Shown in pieces: positions 1 to 8,778 of a stretch of 64,000 nucleotides of DNA. The position numbers were made by a program, and so were the translations under genes. Position 1 is the first letter of the stretch, and each line of letters begins with the position of its first letter. The notes under the pieces are model-generated. The model did no database searches and was not told where the DNA came from. It saw only the letters and a list, made by a program, of their open reading frames with translations. This DNA is from Enterococcus_D entomosocium (GTDB lineage: Bacteria > Bacillota > Bacilli > Lactobacillales > Enterococcaceae). The stretch lies in NCBI RefSeq assembly GCF_030441895.1, contig NZ_JARJAS010000008.1, one strand, 5' to 3'.

Positions 1-479
1 GTTCCATTGGACCTTACTCATTGGTTACGCAACAACCATTGGGAGGAAAAGCCCAATTTGGTGGACAACGTTTCGGAGAGATGGAAGTTTGGGCACTGGA
101 AGCATACGGTGCTGCTTACACCTTACAAGAAATCTTGACCTACAAATCAGATGACGTGGTTGGTCGTGTGAAAACATACGAAGCGATCGTCAAAGGGGAA
201 CCAATTCCAAAACCAGGTGTACCAGAATCATTCCGCGTATTAGTAAAAGAATTGCAATCACTGGGTCTAGACATGCGTGTCCTAGATATCGATGATGCAG
301 AGATCGAACTGCGTGATATGGATGATGACGATGATGATTTGATCACCGTTGATGCCTTAACAAAATTTGCGGAGCAACAAACAGCCCGTGAATTAGAACA
401 AAAAGCACAAACAGAAGCTAAAAATGCCGCCGACGCGTTGAACCAACAAATCGAGACAGCAGAAGATCGCTTGCAATAA
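1..479 (+). CDS. rpoB: RNA polymerase beta subunit, C-terminal part
   Basis: This is the last 159 or so codons of the beta subunit of RNA polymerase; the gene enters from the left edge, with the frame running from base 3. The sequence shows the conserved C-terminal block GGKAQFGGQRFGEMEVWALE, the region that contacts beta-prime and closes the clamp. A QEILTYKSDDVVGR segment and a lineage-specific acidic tail follow, with six consecutive Asp residues and a Glu/Ala/Gln-rich end. The TAA stop is at 477-479. The next gene is rpoC, as in essentially all Firmicutes, so the two large subunits are co-transcribed. The acidic tail is typical of lactic acid bacteria. Identity is certain; only the start is missing. 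Confidence 0.98.
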   Translation, partial: SIGPYSLVTQQPLGGKAQFGGQRFGEMEVWALEAYGAAYTLQEILTYKSDDVVGRVKTYEAIVKGEPIPKPGVPESFRVLVKELQSLGLDMRVLDIDDAEIELRDMDDDDDDLITVDALTKFAEQQTARELEQKAQTEAKNAADALNQQIETAEDRLQ

Positions 480-491
480 TAGACGGCCCTC

Positions 492-518
492 GCTATTTCC
501 GCCACTAGCGGAAATAGC
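492..518 (+). promoter_or_regulatory. Perfect hairpin between rpoB and rpoC
   Basis: An 11-bp perfect inverted repeat (GCTATTTCCGC at 492-502, GCGGAAATAGC at 508-518) with a 5-base loop lies in the short rpoB-rpoC gap. No run of T follows, so it is not a standard intrinsic terminator. An RNA processing or stabilising hairpin, or a pause site, is more likely. The structure is seen; the role is inferred. Confidence 0.6.
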
Positions 519-566
519 CCCCGTTCTATCGGATATGTCCATGAAATGAAATGGAGGGAACCTTTT

Positions 567-3500
567 TTGATCGATGTAAATAAATTCGAAAGTATGCAAA
601 TCGGTTTGGCTTCTCCTGAAAAAATCAGAAGCTGGTCTTATGGTGAAGTAAAAAAACCAGAAACCATTAACTACCGTACGTTAAAACCTGAACGCGAAGG
701 GTTGTTTGACGAGCGTATTTTCGGTCCAACCAAAGACTGGGAATGTGCTTGCGGCAAATACAAACGGATCCGCTATAAAGGCATCGTTTGTGACCGTTGC
801 GGCGTGGAAGTAACACGTTCAAAAGTGCGTCGTGAACGCATGGGACACATTGAATTAGCAGCACCAGTATCACACATTTGGTACTTCAAAGGCATTCCTT
901 CACGGATGGGTCTTGTCTTAGACATGAGCCCACGTGCATTAGAAGAAATCATCTACTTTGCTTCATACGTAGTGATTGAACCAGGAAACACCAGCCTTGA
1001 GAAAAAACAACTATTGACTGAACGGGAATACCGTGAAAAGCGTGACCAATACGGTCAAGAATTTTCAGCAGCGATGGGTGCCGAAGCCATCAAACAATTA
1101 TTAGATGGCGTTGATCTTGAAGGCGAAGTTGCTGAATTAAAAGAAGAATTGAAAAACGCGACTGGTCAAAAACGGACCCGTGCGATCCGCCGTTTGGATA
1201 TCTTAGAAGCATTCCGTGCTTCAGGAAACAAACCAAGCTGGATGGTCATGGACGTTATCCCAGTTATCCCGCCTGATTTGCGTCCAATGGTGCAATTAGA
1301 AGGTGGACGTTTTGCCACAAGTGACTTGAACGACTTGTATCGTCGTGTAATCAACCGTAACAACCGTTTGAAACGCTTGTTAGATTTGAATGCACCAAAC
1401 ATCATCGTTCAAAATGAAAAACGGATGCTGCAAGAAGCAGTCGATGCCTTGATCGATAACGGTCGTCGCGGCCGTCCAGTTGCAGGGCCAGGGAACCGCC
1501 CATTGAAATCTCTTTCTCACATGTTGAAAGGGAAACAAGGTCGTTTCCGTCAAAACTTGCTAGGAAAACGGGTCGACTACTCAGGTCGTTCAGTTATCGT
1601 CGTTGGTCCATTCCTTAAAATGTACCAATGTGGTCTGCCAAAAGAAATGGCGATCGAATTGTTCAAACCATTCGTGATGCGGGAACTTGTTTCTCGTGAA
1701 ATCGCGTCAAACATCAAAAATGCCAAACGCAAAATCGAACGTCAAGAAGACGAAGTTTGGGATGTCTTAGAAGATGTCATCAGAGAACATCCAGTGCTAT
1801 TGAACCGGGCACCTACGCTTCACAGATTAGGTATCCAAGCATTTGAACCCGTCTTAGTTGAAGGCCGTGCCATTCGTTTGCACCCACTTGTTTGTGAAGC
1901 CTACAATGCCGATTTCGATGGAGACCAAATGGCCGTTCACGTACCATTGAACGAAGAAGCGCAAGCAGAAGCACGTATGCTGATGTTAGCAGCCCAAAAC
2001 ATTTTGAATCCAAAAGACGGAAAACCAGTTGTAACACCATCTCAGGATATGGTCCTAGGGAACTACTACTTGACGATGGAAGAAGAAGGCCGTGAAGGGG
2101 AAGGCATGATCTTCCGTGACATGGACGAAGCAGTTACGGCATGGCGCAATGGCTACGTGCATTTACACACACGGATCGCCATCAATCCAAACACTTTAGG
2201 GGACAAACCATTCACGTCTGAACAAAAACAACGCTTGATGGTAACAACGGTGGGTAAAGTGATCTTTAACTCGATCATGCCACCAGAATTCCCATTCTTG
2301 AACGAACCGACAGACTACAACTTGACGGTTCAAACACCAGACAAGTACTTTATTGAAGCTGGTACAGATGTGCCTGCCTTCATCAAAGAACAAGAGCTTG
2401 TGGGCCCATTCAAGAAGAAAAACTTAGGAAACATCATTTCAGAAGTCTTCAAACGTTTCCGCATCACTGAAACGTCACGCATGCTTGACCGCATGAAAGA
2501 CTTAGGATACAGCCACTCAACAATGGCGGGTATCACCGTTGGTATCGCTGATATCATGAACTTGCACGAAAAACATGACATCATCGACAATGCCCACAAA
2601 CAAGTTGAAACGATCACGAAACAATTCCGTCGTGGATTGATTACCGATGACGAGCGTTATGAACGAGTTATTGGTGTTTGGAATGCAGCCAAAGATGAAA
2701 TTCAGTTAAAACTGATGGAATCATTGGAAGCGAAAAACCCAATCTTCATGATGTCTGATTCCGGTGCCCGTGGTAACATCTCCAACTTTACTCAGCTTGC
2801 TGGGATGCGTGGATTGATGGCCGCGCCTAACGGACGAATCATGGAGTTGCCGATCATCTCAAACTTCCGTGAAGGTCTGTCTGTCTTAGAAATGTTTATC
2901 TCGACCCATGGTGCCCGTAAAGGGATGACCGATACCGCCTTGAAAACAGCCGATTCCGGTTACTTGACACGTCGTCTCGTTGACGTTGCCCAAGATGTCA
3001 TCATCCGTGAAGACGATTGTGGTACTGACCGTGGTTTAGACATTCAAGCAATTCGCGAAGGAAACGAGATCATCGAATCCTTAGAAGAACGTTTGATTGG
3101 ACGTTACACACGTAAATCAGTGATCCATCCTGAAACTGGCGAAGTCCTTCTAGGGGTCAATGAATTGATCACTGAAGATTTAGCTAAAGCCATCGTGGAC
3201 GCTGGCATCGAAACAGTATCCATTCGCTCTGTCTTCACATGTAACACCAAACATGGTGTATGTAAACATTGTTATGGCCGCAACTTAGCCACTGGTTCTG
3301 AAGTTGAAGTTGGGGAAGCAGTCGGTACCATCGCTGCCCAATCAATCGGTGAACCTGGTACTCAGTTGACCATGCGTACCTTCCATACCGGCGGGGTTGC
3401 CGGAGACGATATCACGCAAGGTCTCCCTCGTGTCCAAGAAATCTTTGAAGCCCGTAATCCGAAAGGACAAGCGGTCATTACCGAAGTTACCGGAGAAGTC

Positions 3501-4217
3501 ATCGATATCTCAGAAGACCCTTCAACTCGGACCAAAGAAGTGACTATCAAAGGGGAAACCGATACGCGTACGTATACCGTTCCTTATACTGCCCGGATGA
3601 AAGTAGCAGAAGGCGACTTTATCCATCGTGGTGCGCCATTGACGGAAGGTTCGATCGATCCAAAACAACTGTTACAAGTTCGCGATGTCTTGTCTGTTGA
3701 AAACTACCTATTACGGGAAGTTCAACGCGTTTACCGGATGCAAGGGGTAGAAATCGGCGACAAACATATCGAAGTAATGGTTCGTCAAATGCTGCGTAAA
3801 GTCCGCGTCATGGATCCAGGTGATTCAGGCATCTTGCCAGGAACATTGTTGGATATCGCCGACTTTAAAGACCGCAACTACGACACATTGGTAGCCGGCG
3901 GCGTTCCTGCAACTAGCCGTCCAGTCCTACTAGGGATCACGAAAGCATCTTTGGAAACCAACAGCTTCTTGTCTGCTGCGTCCTTCCAAGAAACCACTCG
4001 TGTGTTGACCGATGCAGCGATCCGCGGCAAGAAAGATCCACTTCTTGGATTGAAAGAAAATGTTATCATCGGTAAGATCATCCCAGCTGGTACTGGTATG
4101 CCTCGTTACCGTGAAATGGAACCAAAAGAAGTAACAGTTGCCAGCGAAAATGTCTACAGCATCTCAGACATCGAAGCACAAATGGCTGCTGAAGACGCAT
4201 TGAACAGCCAAAACTAA
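567..4217 (+). CDS. rpoC: RNA polymerase beta-prime subunit
   Basis: This is the catalytic beta-prime subunit of RNA polymerase, 1,216 residues from the chosen start. The first zinc site CACGK...CDRCG lies near residues 60-80. The Mg2+-binding active-site loop NADFDGDQMAVH is present, as are the bridge-helix/trigger-loop region and the second zinc cluster FTCNTKHGVCKHCYGR. The open frame can be extended to an ATG at 546, but that adds MKWREPF, which is not typical of the family. The TTG at 567 gives the usual enterococcal N-terminus MIDVNKFESMQIG and has an SD (GGAGGG, 553-558) 8 bases upstream, so I take the TTG start. The gene forms an operon with rpoB, and a strong terminator follows. Length and motifs are complete. 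Confidence 0.98.
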   Translation: MIDVNKFESMQIGLASPEKIRSWSYGEVKKPETINYRTLKPEREGLFDERIFGPTKDWECACGKYKRIRYKGIVCDRCGVEVTRSKVRRERMGHIELAAPVSHIWYFKGIPSRMGLVLDMSPRALEEIIYFASYVVIEPGNTSLEKKQLLTEREYREKRDQYGQEFSAAMGAEAIKQLLDGVDLEGEVAELKEELKNATGQKRTRAIRRLDILEAFRASGNKPSWMVMDVIPVIPPDLRPMVQLEGGRFATSDLNDLYRRVINRNNRLKRLLDLNAPNIIVQNEKRMLQEAVDALIDNGRRGRPVAGPGNRPLKSLSHMLKGKQGRFRQNLLGKRVDYSGRSVIVVGPFLKMYQCGLPKEMAIELFKPFVMRELVSREIASNIKNAKRKIERQEDEVWDVLEDVIREHPVLLNRAPTLHRLGIQAFEPVLVEGRAIRLHPLVCEAYNADFDGDQMAVHVPLNEEAQAEARMLMLAAQNILNPKDGKPVVTPSQDMVLGNYYLTMEEEGREGEGMIFRDMDEAVTAWRNGYVHLHTRIAINPNTLGDKPFTSEQKQRLMVTTVGKVIFNSIMPPEFPFLNEPTDYNLTVQTPDKYFIEAGTDVPAFIKEQELVGPFKKKNLGNIISEVFKRFRITETSRMLDRMKDLGYSHSTMAGITVGIADIMNLHEKHDIIDNAHKQVETITKQFRRGLITDDERYERVIGVWNAAKDEIQLKLMESLEAKNPIFMMSDSGARGNISNFTQLAGMRGLMAAPNGRIMELPIISNFREGLSVLEMFISTHGARKGMTDTALKTADSGYLTRRLVDVAQDVIIREDDCGTDRGLDIQAIREGNEIIESLEERLIGRYTRKSVIHPETGEVLLGVNELITEDLAKAIVDAGIETVSIRSVFTCNTKHGVCKHCYGRNLATGSEVEVGEAVGTIAAQSIGEPGTQLTMRTFHTGGVAGDDITQGLPRVQEIFEARNPKGQAVITEVTGEVIDISEDPSTRTKEVTIKGETDTRTYTVPYTARMKVAEGDFIHRGAPLTEGSIDPKQLLQVRDVLSVENYLLREVQRVYRMQGVEIGDKHIEVMVRQMLRKVRVMDPGDSGILPGTLLDIADFKDRNYDTLVAGGVPATSRPVLLGITKASLETNSFLSAASFQETTRVLTDAAIRGKKDPLLGLKENVIIGKIIPAGTGMPRYREMEPKEVTVASENVYSISDIEAQMAAEDALNSQN

Positions 4218-4252
4218 TCAATGCCCAGCACCTGATTGACTCAGTGTGACGG

Positions 4253-4289
4253 AAAAGCTTGTCATTCTTCGGAATGGCAAGCTTTTTTT
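4253..4289 (+). terminator. rpoC intrinsic terminator
   Basis: A 15-bp stem (4253-4267 with 4272-4286, one G-T pair) closes on a TTCG tetraloop. The T-run is part of the right arm. It ends the rpoBC operon. Confidence 0.92.
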
Positions 4290-4365
4290 GTTTAGCAAAA
4301 GGAAATGTCACGAAAAAGAATACGTCCTTCTTTCATCCTAGAAAAAGGGCATTTGGAACAATAAA

Positions 4366-4404
4366 TGAAAGCGTTATTTTTGAAATGTCCAAATCAGTGG
4401 ACAT
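4366..4404 (+). promoter_or_regulatory. cre-like site and inverted repeat upstream of the PTS operon
   Basis: TGAAAGCGTTATTT at 4366-4379 matches the core of the CcpA cre consensus but lacks the final CA. Just after it, a 7-bp inverted repeat (ATGTCCA 4385-4391, TGGACAT 4398-4404) could be an activator binding site. A TATAGT hexamer at 4435-4440 is a possible -10. All three lie between the rpoC terminator and the PTS regulator start. These are visual matches; regulation by CcpA is inferred. Confidence 0.4.
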
Positions 4405-4461
4405 CGATTAAGAAATACTCGAGCCAAAGAGGGCTATAGTAAAGATACGGAGGGAGACAGT

Positions 4462-5928
4462 ATGAAGCTGAGCAAGAGAGAAACACGTTTGATTGAGCAG
4501 TTTATGACACAAGGAATGAATTTGACCGCTAATGAACTAGCCGAAGCTGCTAAGGTTTCAACAAAAACCATTTATCGGACGATCAAACGGATCAATGAGG
4601 CTGCTGGTTCAGAAATCATTCGGTCTGAAATCGGCAAAGGATTTTGTTTGGATTATGAAGCGTATCTCAAAGGGACGATTGAAAATCAAGAAACAGATCA
4701 AAATGATGAGCCGCTTGAACGGCGTCATGCGATTGCACTGCATTTATTGTTTAAATCACCGAAGCGTTTAATGATCAAAGAGCTGTTCGCCCCTTACTAT
4801 TTGAGTGAAGCAGTGATAAGTAGTGATATCAATCGTCTTTCGGAATATTTTCAGTACTTTGAACTCCAGTTGATCCGATCCGATAAGAGAATTTCAGTGA
4901 TTGGTACCGAAAAAAATATCCGTCGCTGTGTCAATGATCTCTTTACGAAGACCCATGTGTGGAATGAAGAAATGGTTACGCAAAAATATCCCATCAATGC
5001 CTTTGATATCAACTTTATTACCTCAATTCTTGAATTTATTGAGCGAAAACTCGCGAACAGTATTGCGTATCCTTACAATATGAATATTTTCTCGCATCTG
5101 TATATTCTGATTTTACGAATGAGAGAAGGAGAAATTGACCGCGAAGAATTTATTGAGGGCTTAGATGAGGAAGAACAGCATTTGATTGAACAGCACCAAG
5201 AGTTTTATCAAATTGCCCAACAAGTGATTGAAAAAATCAATGCCTATCTCGTGACGGTGCTGCCAGAAAGTGAGGTATTTTATCTCTACCAGTATTTAGT
5301 GTCTTCCAGAGTGGAAAACAAACCCTTGGCAATGACCAATCTGACAAAAGAAGCCAGCGAAATCACGGAGTTTTTTACTAAGCAGATGGAAAAAGCACTG
5401 GGTATTCAATTGAACCAGCAAACAGACAAGACCGATCTACTTTGCCATATTCAGCCGATGCTCTATCGGCTAAAGAATAAAATTATCGTGAAAAATGGCC
5501 TGTTAAGTGACATCCAACTGGAGTACCCAAGGATTTTTGAGCAAGTGGCACAAGTCAGCAAGGAAGTGGAGCAAACCTATGGAACGAATCCCATATCGGA
5601 AGACGAGATTGGTTTCTTGGTGCTGTATTTTGTGAAATTTAAAGTCATTCGTCGGCGCAGACAGCGAGTCTTAATCATGTGCAGCAGCGGCGTAGGGACT
5701 TCTGAGCTGCTGAAAGTCAAAGTCCAACGGGCATTTCCTGAACTGGATATCGTGGATGTGCTTTCCGCTCGTATGTACCGAAAGCATGCGCAAGACTACC
5801 AGAATATCGATTTGATCTTAACCACCATTAATTTGCCAGTAGAAACGCAGGTGCCGACGATTTTAGTCAATTCGGTATTTACCAAACAGGATGAAAAGCG
5901 AGTCAAACAACTATTAGGAGAGATGTAA
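4462..5928 (+). CDS. PRD-containing PTS transcriptional activator
   Basis: A 488-residue BglG/MtlR-type activator. Domains in order: an N-terminal HTH (LTANELAEAAKVSTKTIYRTIKR, residues about 17-45), a linker with a second winged-HTH-like region, two PTS regulation domains (about 185-395), and a C-terminal IIB-like domain with a Cys loop, CSSGVGTSE, at residue 407. Such proteins sense PTS phosphorylation state and activate the adjacent PTS operon. PRD1 keeps a His in FSHLYILILR. The second half-sites, where a His is usual, read YLYQYL and LVLYFV, so some phosphorylation sites may be lost. No EIIA-like domain follows the IIB-like part. SD GGAGGGAG precedes the ATG. Its stop lies 2 bases before the IIA gene. 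Substrate unknown. Confidence 0.85.
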   Translation: MKLSKRETRLIEQFMTQGMNLTANELAEAAKVSTKTIYRTIKRINEAAGSEIIRSEIGKGFCLDYEAYLKGTIENQETDQNDEPLERRHAIALHLLFKSPKRLMIKELFAPYYLSEAVISSDINRLSEYFQYFELQLIRSDKRISVIGTEKNIRRCVNDLFTKTHVWNEEMVTQKYPINAFDINFITSILEFIERKLANSIAYPYNMNIFSHLYILILRMREGEIDREEFIEGLDEEEQHLIEQHQEFYQIAQQVIEKINAYLVTVLPESEVFYLYQYLVSSRVENKPLAMTNLTKEASEITEFFTKQMEKALGIQLNQQTDKTDLLCHIQPMLYRLKNKIIVKNGLLSDIQLEYPRIFEQVAQVSKEVEQTYGTNPISEDEIGFLVLYFVKFKVIRRRRQRVLIMCSSGVGTSELLKVKVQRAFPELDIVDVLSARMYRKHAQDYQNIDLILTTINLPVETQVPTILVNSVFTKQDEKRVKQLLGEM

Positions 5929-5930
5929 AG

Positions 5931-6428
5931 ATGAAAAACGAAAGCCAAACGATCCAAACGTTCAGCATCGCAGATGTAATCAATCCCAATCTTATCAAGA
6001 TGGAAATGGAAGCGAATTCAAAAGAAGAAGCGATCACTGAACTGTCTGAACTTTTATATGAAAACCAAATAATTACCGATTTAGCAGGGTTCACCCAAGA
6101 TGTCTTTGCCCGAGAAACGGAAGGAATGACCGGTATCGGACATGGCTTAGCAATCCCACATGGAAAGTCAGACAGTGTGAAAAAGACTTCCTTAGTGATC
6201 GGAAAAACCAAGCGTCCGCTTGAATGGGAGTCCATCGATGAAGCGCCCGTTCAAGTAATCATCTTGTTTGCAGTCAAAAATACCGATGCTAACACGATGC
6301 ATATCAAACTGCTGCAAAAAGTAGCGATGCTACTAGCGGATGAATCGTTTATTGATCGTCTCGTTGCGTCAGGGACAAAGGATCAAATGATGGCCTTGCT
6401 TGCTAAAGATCCAATGGCAGAAAACTAA
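5931..6428 (+). CDS. PTS fructose-family EIIA component
   Basis: A 165-residue cytoplasmic EIIA of the fructose/mannitol (Fru) family, which takes phosphate from HPr and passes it to IIB. The active-site histidine is His77 in GHGLAIPHGKS, the family signature. The whole protein matches one PTS_EIIA_2 domain with no fused IIB, so the permease here is split into separate IIA, IIB and IIC polypeptides. The gene starts 2 bases after the regulator and is followed after 16 bases by the IIB gene, so it is translationally tied to the operon. Family is clear; the sugar cannot be told from this subunit. Confidence 0.9.
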   Translation: MKNESQTIQTFSIADVINPNLIKMEMEANSKEEAITELSELLYENQIITDLAGFTQDVFARETEGMTGIGHGLAIPHGKSDSVKKTSLVIGKTKRPLEWESIDEAPVQVIILFAVKNTDANTMHIKLLQKVAMLLADESFIDRLVASGTKDQMMALLAKDPMAEN

Positions 6429-6444
6429 GAAAGGGGGAGAAGAG

Positions 6445-6759
6445 ATGAAAATCGTTGGTGTAGCTGCTTGTACTTCAGGCATCGCTCATACGTATATCGC
6501 TAAACAAAAAATCGAAACAGCTGCGAAAGAACTTGGTCATGAAGTCCATATCGAAACCCAAGGAACCATCGGGACAGAAAGTGAATTGACGGAAGCAGCT
6601 ATTCAAGCAGCCGATGTTGTCATTATTGCGGCAGATATCAAAATCGGCGGCAGAGACCGTTTTGAAGGCAAGCGAATAGTAGAAATTCCAACTAGTATGG
6701 TGATCAAAGCGCCTAAGCGTTTGCTTGAAACGATTGAAGAAAAATTAAATCAGGGATGA
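6445..6759 (+). CDS. PTS fructose-family EIIB component
   Basis: A 104-residue EIIB of the fructose family. The phosphocysteine is Cys9 in the motif VAACTSGIAHT, and the protein continues with a Rossmann-like fold pattern (HEVHIETQG, VVIIAADIKIGG). A longer frame opens at 6400 inside the IIA gene. The ATG at 6445 has an SD (AAGGGGGAG) at the right distance and gives the canonical N-terminus MKIVGVAACTSG, so I use it. It accepts phosphate from the IIA above and phosphorylates the sugar brought in by the IIC below. Identity is well supported; substrate is unknown. Confidence 0.9.
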   Translation: MKIVGVAACTSGIAHTYIAKQKIETAAKELGHEVHIETQGTIGTESELTEAAIQAADVVIIAADIKIGGRDRFEGKRIVEIPTSMVIKAPKRLLETIEEKLNQG

Positions 6760-6805
6760 ATCAATGAATGTTTTAACGACTTAAATTCAAAGGGGGATGA
6801 AACAA

Positions 6806-7885
6806 ATGATGAAACAGCTGCAGTTGAAAAAACATGCCTTAACCGCCATCTCGTATATGCTACCTGTCGTTGTAACAGCTGGGCTTTTAATCGCTATCGG
6901 AAATCTTGCCAACGGCACGGTCATTGAAAATTACGATGCTGCCTATACGATCCCGGATGCACTGGTCTCGCTGGGGGTTTTAGGGATGGGACTGCTGGCG
7001 CCAGTGATCGCTGCCGCGATCGCCTATTCCATTGCCGATCGTCCAGGAATCGCTCCTGGTCTTTTTATGGGACTGATTGCCAATGCGATTGGTGCAGGCT
7101 TTTTAGGGGGAATGTTAGGAGGCTATCTCGCAGGTTATCTGGTCTTATTCTTAGTAAAAAACCTTAAAGTACCACGTTGGGCACAAGGTCTGATGCCAAT
7201 GATGATCGTACCGGTCTTGTCGACACTGATCGTTGGTGCTTTGATGTTCTTCGTCATCGGTGTACCGATCGTGTGGGCTACTGAGGCGTTGACTACCTTC
7301 TTAACGAATCTGCAAGGCTCGGGAAATTTCTTATTTGGCGCGATTGTCGGTGGTATGGCTGCCTTTGATTTTGGCGGCCCCATCAACAAAGTCGCCTCGC
7401 TATTTGCTGATGGGCTATTACTGGAAGGCATTCAAGAACCCGAAGCCGTGAAAATTTTAGCCTCAATGGTGCCGCCATTTGGTGTTACGATCTCTTGGGT
7501 TCTCTCTCGTCTCTTACGCCGACCCAAATATTCTACGGAAGAAGAAGACAACATCAAGATCGCTTTTCCAATGGGTCTTTGTATGATCACAGAAGGGGTG
7601 ATCCCGATCGCTGCGGTTGATCCGTTTCGCGTCATTTTTTCTTGTACGGTCGGAGCAGCCGTCGGCGGTGGTCTAAGTATGATTTGGGGTGTCGGTTCAC
7701 CAGTACCATCCGGTGGGGTCTTCATCATTCCTGCCATGACGGATCCACTGAAATTTACCATTGCGCTACTGATTGGTTCTGCCATCACCGGTGTTTTGCT
7801 GTTTGCCTTGAAAAAGGCACCCGTTGAAACGCCGATCGTCGAAGAGGAAGAAGAGGTTGATTTTTCGTCGATTGAAATTTCTTAA
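6806..7885 (+). CDS. PTS fructose-family EIIC permease
   Basis: A 359-residue membrane permease of the fructose PTS family. Many hydrophobic helices are visible, for example ISYMLPVVVTAGLLIAIG near the N-terminus and the loops GGPINKVASLFADGLL and GLCMITEGVIPIAAVDPFR. The last loop is the family's substrate-binding signature with the conserved Glu. The C-terminus is a short acidic tail (EEEEEVDFSS). An in-frame ATG at 6797 overlaps the SD (AGGGGG, 6791-6796), so the ATG at 6806 or 6809 is the better start. It lies between EIIB and the two aldolases. The imported sugar should arrive as a 1-phosphate; which ketose it is cannot be read from the sequence. Confidence 0.88.
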   Translation: MMKQLQLKKHALTAISYMLPVVVTAGLLIAIGNLANGTVIENYDAAYTIPDALVSLGVLGMGLLAPVIAAAIAYSIADRPGIAPGLFMGLIANAIGAGFLGGMLGGYLAGYLVLFLVKNLKVPRWAQGLMPMMIVPVLSTLIVGALMFFVIGVPIVWATEALTTFLTNLQGSGNFLFGAIVGGMAAFDFGGPINKVASLFADGLLLEGIQEPEAVKILASMVPPFGVTISWVLSRLLRRPKYSTEEEDNIKIAFPMGLCMITEGVIPIAAVDPFRVIFSCTVGAAVGGGLSMIWGVGSPVPSGGVFIIPAMTDPLKFTIALLIGSAITGVLLFALKKAPVETPIVEEEEEVDFSSIEIS

Positions 7886-7902
7886 GAGAAGGAGCGAAGA
7901 AA

Positions 7903-8757
7903 ATGTATGTATCAATGAAAGAGATGCTGCAAAAAGCCAATCGAGAAAACTATGCGGTTATGGCGATCAATTGTTTTAACTTGGAAACCGCTAAAGCTGT
8001 AATCGATGCCGCTGCAGAATCACATGCACCCATTATAGTTGACTTGCTCCAAGACCATTTAAAGACCCATCTGGATCATCGTTACTTAACCCAGCCGATC
8101 ATTCGAATGGCGGAAAATGTCAATGTGGAGGTTGCCATCAATCTGGATCATGGACAGGATATTGCCTTTGTCAAACAATGTCTCCACGAAGGGTTCTCAA
8201 GCGTTATGATGGATGCCTCTATGCATCCTTTAGAAAAAAATATCGCCATCACCAAAGAGATCGTGCAATTTGCGCAAGCCTATAATGCTAGTGTCGAAGC
8301 AGAAGTTGGGGACATGGGAGCAGTGGCTGGGGATCAGTATACCAGCGATGGGATGTATACCGATCCAGAGGAAGCCATCCATTTTATTCGAGCAACCGGG
8401 GTCGACTGTCTCGCTCTTTCTTACGGCTCCAGTCATGGGGATTATCCAGCAGGGTACCGCCCGGCATTTCGCTTTGATATCGTTCAAACCATCAAAGAAG
8501 CCACTGACCTGCCGCTGGTTTTGCATGGTGGCTCGGGAGCCGGCAGAGAAAATATCTTGCGTTCCGTGGCACTAGGAATCAATAAAATCAATGTAGGGGC
8601 TGATTTTATGAAAGCCCAAAGAAATGCCCTGCACCAACAGCTGGATGCTTGTCCCGAGAGCGATTATCCGACCCTGATCCACCAAACCATTGAAACAGGA
8701 AAAGCAGTCGTTAAAGAGTATATCGAATTATCTGGATCAAAAAACAAATCACTTTAA
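7903..8757 (+). CDS. Class II ketose-bisphosphate aldolase, copy 1
   Basis: A 284-residue zinc-dependent class II aldolase of the FbaA/GatY/KbaY family, which cleaves ketose (bis)phosphates to triose phosphates. Metal and substrate residues are in place: NLDHGQD (catalytic Asp and zinc His), EAEVGDMG (Glu), YGSSHGDY (zinc His), LHGGSGAG (zinc His and phosphate loop) and NVGADF. SD GAAGGAG lies 8 or so bases upstream of the ATG. It follows the IIC gene by 17 bases and precedes a second, diverged aldolase. It probably acts on the phosphorylated sugar delivered by the PTS; whether it uses fructose-, tagatose- or another ketose phosphate is not resolvable here. Confidence 0.88.
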   Translation: MYVSMKEMLQKANRENYAVMAINCFNLETAKAVIDAAAESHAPIIVDLLQDHLKTHLDHRYLTQPIIRMAENVNVEVAINLDHGQDIAFVKQCLHEGFSSVMMDASMHPLEKNIAITKEIVQFAQAYNASVEAEVGDMGAVAGDQYTSDGMYTDPEEAIHFIRATGVDCLALSYGSSHGDYPAGYRPAFRFDIVQTIKEATDLPLVLHGGSGAGRENILRSVALGINKINVGADFMKAQRNALHQQLDACPESDYPTLIHQTIETGKAVVKEYIELSGSKNKSL

Positions 8758-8778
8758 AAAAGAATGGAGCACACTTAT

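Noticed and set aside
8270..8575. Plus-strand 101-codon frame inside aldolase copy 1
   Set aside because: Overlaps a complete aldolase in another frame and has no SD.
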